A DNA stretch of 38,288 nt from an uncultured Clostridia bacterium (lineage in GTDB: Bacteria; Bacillota; Clostridia; Christensenellales; Borkfalkiaceae): NCBI GenBank assembly GCA_947597925.1, contig CANQFA010000012.1:1-38288 (forward strand), written 5' to 3'. Positions 21,706 to 28,031 of this stretch are shown here, in pieces. The notes below the pieces were generated by a model. The model had not been told where the DNA came from. It was given only the letters and a program-made list of their open reading frames with translations, and ran no database searches. Within the stretch, counting starts at the first letter, position 1. Each line of letters starts with the position of its first letter. Both the position numbers and the translations under genes were made by a program.

Positions 21706-24339
21706 TCAGTCGGAGAGCAGGCGAAGCTGCTCTTCGAGCTTTTTCTGCATCTCGAGATATTTTTCCTTCTTTGCCTTCTCGTCGTCGACGAGCTTTTTGG
21801 GCGCCTTGGCGACGAAGCCCTCGTTCGCAAGTTTTGCCTCGGCGCGGGCGATCTCCACCGTCACGCGGGCAAGTTCCTTTGCGAGGCGCTCCTTTTCCTT
21901 TTCAATGTCCACGAGTTCCCCGAGGGGCACGAAGACATGAGCTATCTCCGTGACCTTGGAGACGGTCTTCTCCCCTGCCGCGGCGCCGCTCTCGACGAAC
22001 TCTATCTCACTTGCCCCCGCGAGGCGGAGGATGGAGCCCCTGTTCACGGAGATGAGCCGCCTTGCCTCCGTCACGAGGAAGAGGCGGACCTTCTTGGCGG
22101 GCGGGCAGTTCACTTCCACCTTCATGGCGCGCACCGCCTTGATGAGGTCGATGACCCCCTCAAAGGCCTTTGCCTCCTGCCTGTAGGCGAGCTTGGAGTT
22201 GTAGCGGGGATAGTCCGCCACCATGATGCTCCCCTCCGTATTGGGCAGATAGCCGTAGATCTCCTCGGTGACGAAGGGTGCGAAGGGATGGAGGAGCTTG
22301 AGATAGTTCTCGAGCACATAGTTGAGGACGCCCAGCGTCGCGCGCTTTCTCTCGGGGTCGTTTCCGTAGAGGGCGGGCTTGGAGAGCTCCACATACCAGT
22401 CGCAGAAGTCATCCCATGCGAAGTCGATGAGCTTGTCGGCGGCGATGCCGAGGTCGTACTTCCCGAGCGCGAGGGTGACTTCGCGCACCGTCGCCATGAG
22501 GCGGGAGATGATCCAGCGGTCGGCGGGCGTGAGACGGATGCCCGCAAGGTCCTTCGGTACGTCCACCCCCTTCGCATTCATGAGTACGAAGCGGGAGGCA
22601 TTCCAGATCTTGTTGATGAAGTTGCGCGCCGACTCCACCTTTGCCTCGGTGAAGCGGGTATCGTTGCCGGGGGCCACCCCCGTCACGAGGGAGAGCCTGA
22701 GCGAATCGGCGCCGTATTTTGCTATGACGACGAGGGGGTCGATGCCGTTTCCGAGCGATTTGGACATCTTCCTCCCCTGCTCGTCGCGCACGAGGCCGTG
22801 GATGAGCACGTCGCGGAAGGGAACTTTCCCCGTGTAGCGGATGCCCGAGAACATCATGCGCATGACCCAGAAGGGAATGATGTCGTACCCCGTCACGAGG
22901 ACGTCGGTCGGGTAGAAATAGCTGTATTCGGGGGTCTCCTCGGGCCAGCCGAGGGTGGAGAAGGGCCAGAGCGCGGAGGAGAACCACGTGTCGAGCACGT
23001 CCTCCTCCTGACGGAGATGGGCACTTCCGCACTTGGGACAGACGGCTACATCTTCCCGCGAACAGATCTCCGCGCCGCAGTCCTCGCAGTACCATACGGG
23101 GATGCGGTGCCCCCACCAGAGCTGACGGGAGATGCACCAATCGCGGATATTTTCCAGCCAATTATAGTAAATTTTCGCGAAGCGGTCGGGGGTGAACTTG
23201 GTCTTGCTCTTCATGACCGCATCGATGGCGGGCTTTGCGAGGGGCGCCATACGGACAAACCACTGCTTGGAGACGATGGGCTCCACGGTGGCATTGCAGC
23301 GGTGGCAGTGACCGACATTGTGGGTGTGCGCCTCCACCTTGACGAGCAGCCCGAGCGAATCCATCTCCGCGACGATCTGCTTTCTCGCCTCGTAGCGGTC
23401 GAGTCCCGCGAACTTTCCCCCCTCTTCATTCACCGTGCCGTCGTCTGCGAGGACGCGGATCATGGGGAGGTTGTGGCGGAGTCCCACCTCGAAGTCATTG
23501 GGATCATGCGCGGGCGTTATCTTCACGGCGCCCGTGCCGAATTCGGGGTCGACATATTCGTCGGCGACTACCGGGATCTTCCTCCCCACGAGGGGCAGGA
23601 TGAGGTTCTTCCCGACGAGGGAGGCATACCGCGCGTCCCCGGGGTGGACGGCCACCGCCGTATCGCCGAGCATGGTCTCGGGACGGGTCGTGGCGATGAC
23701 GAGCTTTTCCTCCGACCCCTCCACGGGATAGGCAAAGTACCAGAAATGTCCCGCGTCCTCGGAATAGGCGACCTCCTCGTCGGAGAGCGCCGTGCCGCAG
23801 TCGGGGCACCAGTTGATGATGCGGCTGCCGCGGTAGATGAGCCCCTTTTCATAGAGGCGGAAAAAGGCCTCGCGGACGGCTCTCGAGCACTTCTCGTCCA
23901 TGGTAAAGGCGAGGCGGGACCAGTCGCAGGAGGAGCCGAGCTTCTTGAGCTGCTCAACTATTTTCCCGCCGTACTGCTCCTTCCAGTCGAAGGCGCGGCG
24001 GAGGAACTCCTCCCTCCCGAGGTCCTCTTTCGAGATGCCCTCCTCGCGCAGCTTCTCGACGATCTTGTGTTCGGTCGCGATGGAGGCGTGGTCGGTCCCG
24101 GGCTGCCAGAGGACGGAGTATCCCTGCATGCGCTTGAAGCGCACGACGATGTCCTGCATCGTCTCGTCCATCGCATGGCCCATGTGCAGCTGCCCCGTGA
24201 TGTTGGGCGGAGGCATCATGACGGTAAAGGGAACCTTCGCGGGGTCTATTTTTGCCTTGAAATACCCCTTTTTCTCCCATTCCGCATAGATCCGATCCTC
24301 AAAGGCGCGGGGATCGTAGGTTGTCTGCATTTCTTTCAT
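21706..24339 (-). CDS. valS: Valyl-tRNA synthetase
   Basis: A class I synthetase of about 877 residues. The HIGH-type motif is in PPPNITGQLHMGHAMD near residue 45 and the KMSKS loop in GRKMSKSLGNG near 530. The editing domain lies between them, with zinc-type cysteine pairs (WCPDCG, and CEDCG with CPKCG). The C-terminal 60 residues form the coiled-coil arm usual for ValRS. ATG 24339 is preferred because AGGA lies 8 nt upstream; ATG 24360 would be only about 3 nt from the predicted transcription start. The leader is therefore about 24 nt, leaving no room for a T-box element, which often controls this gene in Firmicutes. Confidence 0.97.
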   Translation of the reverse strand: MKEMQTTYDPRAFEDRIYAEWEKKGYFKAKIDPAKVPFTVMMPPPNITGQLHMGHAMDETMQDIVVRFKRMQGYSVLWQPGTDHASIATEHKIVEKLREEGISKEDLGREEFLRRAFDWKEQYGGKIVEQLKKLGSSCDWSRLAFTMDEKCSRAVREAFFRLYEKGLIYRGSRIINWCPDCGTALSDEEVAYSEDAGHFWYFAYPVEGSEEKLVIATTRPETMLGDTAVAVHPGDARYASLVGKNLILPLVGRKIPVVADEYVDPEFGTGAVKITPAHDPNDFEVGLRHNLPMIRVLADDGTVNEEGGKFAGLDRYEARKQIVAEMDSLGLLVKVEAHTHNVGHCHRCNATVEPIVSKQWFVRMAPLAKPAIDAVMKSKTKFTPDRFAKIYYNWLENIRDWCISRQLWWGHRIPVWYCEDCGAEICSREDVAVCPKCGSAHLRQEEDVLDTWFSSALWPFSTLGWPEETPEYSYFYPTDVLVTGYDIIPFWVMRMMFSGIRYTGKVPFRDVLIHGLVRDEQGRKMSKSLGNGIDPLVVIAKYGADSLRLSLVTGVAPGNDTRFTEAKVESARNFINKIWNASRFVLMNAKGVDVPKDLAGIRLTPADRWIISRLMATVREVTLALGKYDLGIAADKLIDFAWDDFCDWYVELSKPALYGNDPERKRATLGVLNYVLENYLKLLHPFAPFVTEEIYGYLPNTEGSIMVADYPRYNSKLAYRQEAKAFEGVIDLIKAVRAMKVEVNCPPAKKVRLFLVTEARRLISVNRGSILRLAGASEIEFVESGAAAGEKTVSKVTEIAHVFVPLGELVDIEKEKERLAKELARVTVEIARAEAKLANEGFVAKAPKKLVDDEKAKKEKYLEMQKKLEEQLRLLSD

Positions 24340-24369
24340 TTCGTGTTTCCTGCCTGTCATGTACCTTTT

Positions 24370-24398
24370 ATTATAGACCTTTTTTCCTCCGTTGTCAA
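24370..24398 (-). promoter_or_regulatory. Consensus promoter of valS
   Basis: Minus strand TTGACA (24393-24398), 17-bp spacer, TATAAT (24370-24375). The -35 overlaps the proposed -35 of the divergent importer operon. Confidence 0.9.
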
Positions 24399-24421
24399 TA
24401 AATCCGCCCTCTTCATAGAAT
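24392..24421 (+). promoter_or_regulatory. Candidate promoter of the ABC importer operon
   Basis: TTGTCA (24392-24397), 18-bp spacer, TAGAAT (24416-24421). It shares its -35 bases with the valS promoter on the other strand. The leader is about 26 nt, too short for a thiamine or other riboswitch. Confidence 0.55.
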
Positions 24422-24453
24422 ATATTATTCTTACTTTTTCACGGAGGAACAAC

Positions 24454-25446
24454 ATGAAAAAAGCACTTGCAATTTTTGGAGCGGCGCTCTTCGCCCTCCT
24501 TCCCCTCTCTGCCTGCACGGAAGGAGGCGACGGGCTCACCACTCTGCACATCAACGAAGTGACCCATTCCGTCTTCTATGCGCCCATGTATCTCGCCGAC
24601 TCCCTCGGCTATTTCGAGGAAGAGGGCATCCGCATCGATCTCGTAAACGGCGGCGGCGCCGACAAGGTGATGACCGCCGTCCTCTCGGGCAGCGCGGAAG
24701 TGGGCTTCTGCGGCCCCGAAGCCGCCTTTTATGTCGCCTCGGGCGGGTCGAGCGACGTGCCCGTCGTCTTCGGACAGCTCACCCACCGCGACGGCTCCTT
24801 CCTCCTCGCGCGGGAGGAAGATGCCGACTTCGACTGGTCTCACCTCGCGGGCAAGGAGATCCTCGCGGGAAGGCGGGGCGGCGTGCCCGCCATGACCTTC
24901 GAATACATCCTGAAGGAACGCGGCGTCACGGACTATACGCTCAACTTCGACGTCGAGTTCAACAACATGACCGCGGCCTTCCTCGACGGCACCGCCGATT
25001 ACTGCACGATGTTCGAGCCCGTCGCCTCGCAGGTGGAGGCGGAGGGAAAGGGCCACATCGTCGCCGCCGTGGGCGAGGCGAGCGGCGAGGTCCCCTACAC
25101 GAGCTTCATCGCCAAGAAGTCTTGGCTCACCTCCCATGAGGAGACGGCGACGGGATTCCTCCGCGCCCTCCTCCGCGCCCTCCGCTATGCGCGGACGGAG
25201 GATGCCTCCACCATCGCCAAGGCCCTCAAGAAGCACTTTGCGGACACCTCGGAAGAGTCCCTCGCCGTGAGCGTGGAGCGCTACCGCGCCATCGACGCGT
25301 GGACAGAGGACCTCCTGATGACGGAGGAAAGCTTTACGCGGCTGCAGGACATTCTCGACGCCGCGGGCGAACTGCGCGGCGGCCGCGTGGACTTCTCCCT
25401 CTTCGTGGAGAGCGGCTACGCCCGCAAGGCACAAACTACCCTTTAG
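24454..25446 (+). CDS. ABC importer substrate-binding lipoprotein (NMT1/THI5-like)
   Basis: A 330-residue binding protein with a lipoprotein signal: hydrophobic core and lipobox LSAC with Cys21. The mature part opens TTLHINEVTHSVFYAPMYLA and has a YLADSLGYFEEEGI segment, the hallmark of the NMT1/THI5/SsuA-type family that binds sulfonates, nitrate/cyanate, aromatic acids or the thiamine precursor HMP. Which of these it binds cannot be told; no TPP riboswitch or thi gene is adjacent. ATG 24454 has ACGGAGG 7 nt upstream; the much longer open frame upstream is antisense to valS. It is first in an operon with an ATPase and a permease. Confidence 0.9.
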   Translation: MKKALAIFGAALFALLPLSACTEGGDGLTTLHINEVTHSVFYAPMYLADSLGYFEEEGIRIDLVNGGGADKVMTAVLSGSAEVGFCGPEAAFYVASGGSSDVPVVFGQLTHRDGSFLLAREEDADFDWSHLAGKEILAGRRGGVPAMTFEYILKERGVTDYTLNFDVEFNNMTAAFLDGTADYCTMFEPVASQVEAEGKGHIVAAVGEASGEVPYTSFIAKKSWLTSHEETATGFLRALLRALRYARTEDASTIAKALKKHFADTSEESLAVSVERYRAIDAWTEDLLMTEESFTRLQDILDAAGELRGGRVDFSLFVESGYARKAQTTL

Positions 25447-25475
25447 TCCCCTCGTTCGGAAGGGAGGAAATGCAT

Positions 25476-26210
25476 ATGAAAAGAGAGATCCTGCGCTTTT
25501 CGGAAGTCAGCTATCGCTATCACACCCCGCAGGGAGAGACGGCGGCCGTCGAGGGGCTCACCTTCTCGGTGGAGGAGGGAAGTTTCGTCGCCGTCATCGG
25601 CCCCTCGGGCTGCGGCAAGAGCACCCTCCTCTCCCTCGCGGCGGGCCTCATGAAGCCCTCTTCGGGAAAAGTTGAGCGCACGGGGCGGTGCGGCTATATG
25701 CTCCAGCGCGACGAACTCTTCCCGTGGCGGACGGTGGAGAAAAATCTCTTTCTCCCCCTCGAAGTGCGGGGAGACCGCACCAAGGAGAGCAGGGAGCGGG
25801 CGCGCGAGCTCGCCGTGAAATACGGCCTCGGCGACTTTTTGGGGAGCTATCCCTCCCGCCTCTCGGGGGGAATGCGCCAGCGCGCCGCCCTCATCCGCAC
25901 CCTCGTCACGGAGCCCGACCTCCTCCTTCTCGATGAGCCCTTCTCCGCCCTCGACTATCAGACGCGGCTCAAGGTGACGAGCGATGTCGCCGCCATCCTC
26001 CGCGGGGAGAAGAAGACGGCGCTCATGATCACCCACGACATCTCCGAGGCCGTCTCGCTCGCCGACCGCGTGCTCGTCCTCTCGCGGCGCCCCGCCCGCG
26101 TCATCGCCTCGCACGACCTCGATTTCGAGGAAGACGATCCCCTGAAGCGGCGGGAGCACCCCGCCTTTTCGCGGTGGTTCGAAGTCCTCTGGAAGGAGCT
26201 CAACGCATGA
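25476..26210 (+). CDS. ABC importer ATPase (SsuB/TauB/ThiZ-like)
   Basis: A 244-residue nucleotide-binding subunit. Walker A GPSGCGKST is near residue 40, the Q-loop follows in GYMLQRDELFPWRTV, the signature is LSGGMRQR, Walker B LLLLDEPFSALD, and the switch His is in ITHDISEA. This matches the ATPases of sulfonate, nitrate and HMP importers. Two ATGs lie close together (25470 and 25476); GGAGG is 8 nt from 25476 but only 2 nt from 25470, so the second is chosen. It starts 29 bp after the binding-protein stop and its TGA overlaps the ATG of the permease. Confidence 0.93.
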   Translation: MKREILRFSEVSYRYHTPQGETAAVEGLTFSVEEGSFVAVIGPSGCGKSTLLSLAAGLMKPSSGKVERTGRCGYMLQRDELFPWRTVEKNLFLPLEVRGDRTKESRERARELAVKYGLGDFLGSYPSRLSGGMRQRAALIRTLVTEPDLLLLDEPFSALDYQTRLKVTSDVAAILRGEKKTALMITHDISEAVSLADRVLVLSRRPARVIASHDLDFEEDDPLKRREHPAFSRWFEVLWKELNA

Positions 26211-27025
26211 AAAAGACGAATTTTACCCTCATTTCCCCCGAACATCGCCGCTATCTGCGCAAGAAGCGGCGCTCCGCCCTCCTCGTGTGGCTCCTCCGCG
26301 CGGGCCTCCTCGCCCTCCTTCTCGGGCTGTGGGAGCTCACCGCCGATGTGGGCTGGACGGACCCCTTTCTCTCGAGTTCGCCCTCCCGCATCGCAGCCGC
26401 CGTCGCGGGGCTGTATGCCGACGGCACCCTCTTCTATCACATCGGCACGACGCTCTGGGAGACCCTCGCGGGGTTTGCCCTCTCCACCCTCCTGGGATGC
26501 GGCATCGCCCTCGCCCTCTGGTGGAGCGACACCCTCCGCGCCGTACTCGAGCCCTACCTCGTGGTGCTCAATGCCCTTCCGAAGATCGCGCTCGGCCCCC
26601 TCATCATAATCTGGTTCGGCACGGGGAGCACCGCCATCCTCTTCATGACCGTGCTCGTGGGGCTCATCGTCGCCGTCCTGCACATGCTCACCGCCTTCCT
26701 CTCAACAGATAAAAATAAGGTCCTCCTCCTGCGCTCCATGGGCGCCACCAAGCTTCAGATCCTTACAAAGCTCGTCGTGCCCGCCTCCGCGCCCTCCTTC
26801 ATCTCCATGCTCAAGGTCAATGTGGGCATGGCGTGGATCGGCTCGGTGATGGGCGAATACATCGTCTCCCGCGCGGGACTGGGGTACCTCATCGTGTACG
26901 GCGGGCAGGTCTTTAAGCTCGACCTCGTGATGGCGTCCACCGTCCTCCTCTGCATCCTCGCGGCGGGGATGTACTTCCTCGTCGCCCTTCTGGAAAAATT
27001 TCTCGTCAAGGATACAGACCGCTGA
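26207..27025 (+). CDS. ABC importer permease (SsuC/ThiX-like)
   Basis: A 272-residue integral membrane subunit of the BPD-transport family with about six hydrophobic helices (first at about 24-44). The cytoplasmic coupling loop is near LLRSMGATKLQILTKLVVPAS, the EAA-loop region that docks with the ATPase. ATG 26207 overlaps the ATPase stop (ATGA). Its last 324 bp are overlapped tail-to-tail by the open frame of the YkvI-like gene on the other strand, and no terminator can be seen between them. Confidence 0.92.
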   Translation: MKKTNFTLISPEHRRYLRKKRRSALLVWLLRAGLLALLLGLWELTADVGWTDPFLSSSPSRIAAAVAGLYADGTLFYHIGTTLWETLAGFALSTLLGCGIALALWWSDTLRAVLEPYLVVLNALPKIALGPLIIIWFGTGSTAILFMTVLVGLIVAVLHMLTAFLSTDKNKVLLLRSMGATKLQILTKLVVPASAPSFISMLKVNVGMAWIGSVMGEYIVSRAGLGYLIVYGGQVFKLDLVMASTVLLCILAAGMYFLVALLEKFLVKDTDR

Positions 27026-27892
27026 AAAGAGGAGTCCCGCGCCGCCGAGGAGGGGATATCCCCTCTCTACGATGGCGGAGAGCCCCATAAGCGATGCAAG
27101 AAAGACCGCAAGGAGCAGTACGCCCCGCGCGGCCTTTCTTTTTCCCGTGAGCTTCAGGAGCGGATAGAGGGAGGCGCACAGCGAGGTAAAGACGGCGAGC
27201 GCGACCATCACGAAGAAGATCTTTCTCCCCCGCATCACCTCCAAAAAGGGCATGGAAGAGGTAGCTCCCGTACTGTAGACGGCGCCGAGGACAGAGAGCG
27301 CGCATGCGGCGACCGCACCTCCCGCGAGAAAGGCCGCAAGGCGGGGATGCGGGAGCCCCTTCCCCGCGTCGCATGCGACGGGCAGGAGGAGAAAGAGGTT
27401 CATCCCCGCATAGAGCGCGGCAAGACTTCCGTCCCGAAAGGTGCACGCGAGGGAAACCTCTCCCATCTTTCCGAAGAGAAGGAGGAGGACGGCGAGGACG
27501 GGCACAAGGACTGAATTGACCGCCGAGACGCCGCCGATGCCCCCGCGGAGGACGAGGACGGCGAGAAGAAGTCCCGCAAGTGCAACAGGGGGCGAAAAGA
27601 GCTCACCGAGTCCCGCGAGCATCCCCGCGCAGGGCACAAAGGAGGAGAGCGCGAGAAAGACTTTCACGGACCCCGCACCCTTTCCGAAGAGCGCCGCGAG
27701 CATCCCCTCGTACCCTCCGTACCTCTTTCCCAGCCGCAGGAAAAAGGCGGCGAGAAGGGAAAAGAGCAGGGAGGAAAAGAGGACGGAAAGAAAGGCGGGC
27801 GCGGGAAAAAAGCGCACGAGTTCGGCGCCCGAGACGAATCCCGCCCCCAGCACCGCGCCCACGAGCAAACAGGCGGCACGAAGATCTCTCAT
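26702..27892 (-). CDS. YkvI-like ten-helix membrane protein with overlapping 3' tail
   Basis: An open frame of 396 codons. Residues 1 to about 298 form ten hydrophobic helices beginning LVGAVLGAGFVSGAEL, with a glycine-rich unwound-type first helix as in the YkvI family, which is distantly related to amino-acid/sodium symporters; substrate unknown. The tenth helix ends near CILDEKFFQK. The remaining ~100 residues are charged and non-hydrophobic, and from about residue 289 the frame runs antisense to the ABC permease gene (26702-27025). The membrane part looks complete; the tail may be only the consequence of a missing stop codon. It is divergent from the PadR-type gene, with a 139-bp shared region. 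Confidence 0.72.
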   Translation of the reverse strand: MRDLRAACLLVGAVLGAGFVSGAELVRFFPAPAFLSVLFSSLLFSLLAAFFLRLGKRYGGYEGMLAALFGKGAGSVKVFLALSSFVPCAGMLAGLGELFSPPVALAGLLLAVLVLRGGIGGVSAVNSVLVPVLAVLLLLFGKMGEVSLACTFRDGSLAALYAGMNLFLLLPVACDAGKGLPHPRLAAFLAGGAVAACALSVLGAVYSTGATSSMPFLEVMRGRKIFFVMVALAVFTSLCASLYPLLKLTGKRKAARGVLLLAVFLASLMGLSAIVERGYPLLGGAGLLFSAVCILDEKFFQKGDEEVHPRREDAEEDGGRHHEVELKDLPAVHDEVPQSRAGDDVFAHHRADPRHAHIDLEHGDEGGRGGGHDELCKDLKLGGAHGAQEEDLIFIC

Positions 27893-27978
27893 CGTCTATT
27901 CCGATGCATTCTCCCGAAAAAATATGCGATTTTTTGCAAAAAAGTGTCGATTATGCCTGACATAATACTATTCACCGC

Positions 27979-28007
27979 TTGACAAAATACTTCGCGTATG
28001 GTATAAT
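27979..28007 (+). promoter_or_regulatory. Consensus promoter of the PadR-type gene
   Basis: TTGACA (27979-27984), 17-bp spacer ending TGG (extended -10), TATAAT (28002-28007). Predicted start is near 28014 and the leader is about 18 nt. Confidence 0.92.
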
Positions 28008-28020
28008 ATCCCCGATACCA
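27999..28020. promoter_or_regulatory. Candidate operator at the PadR-type promoter
   Basis: TGGTAT (27999-28004) and ATACCA (28015-28020) are 6-bp perfect inverted arms 10 bp apart, covering the -10 box and the start of transcription. The position is that of a repressor operator and the gene encodes a PadR-type HTH, so autoregulation is a natural hypothesis. Confidence 0.5.
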
Positions 28021-28031
28021 AGGAGGATCGT

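Noticed and set aside
19073..21940. 955-codon plus-strand open frame opposite adhE
   Set aside because: Antisense to a complete AdhE; Arg/Gly/His-rich with no domain.
21937..24453. N-terminal extension of the binding-protein frame through the valS region
   Set aside because: The extension is antisense to valS; a lipoprotein signal, a ribosome site and a promoter place the true start at 24454.
24362..24453. TPP riboswitch or T-box before the importer or valS
   Set aside because: Both predicted leaders are about 25 nt, too short for either element, and no THI-box or T-box sequence is present.
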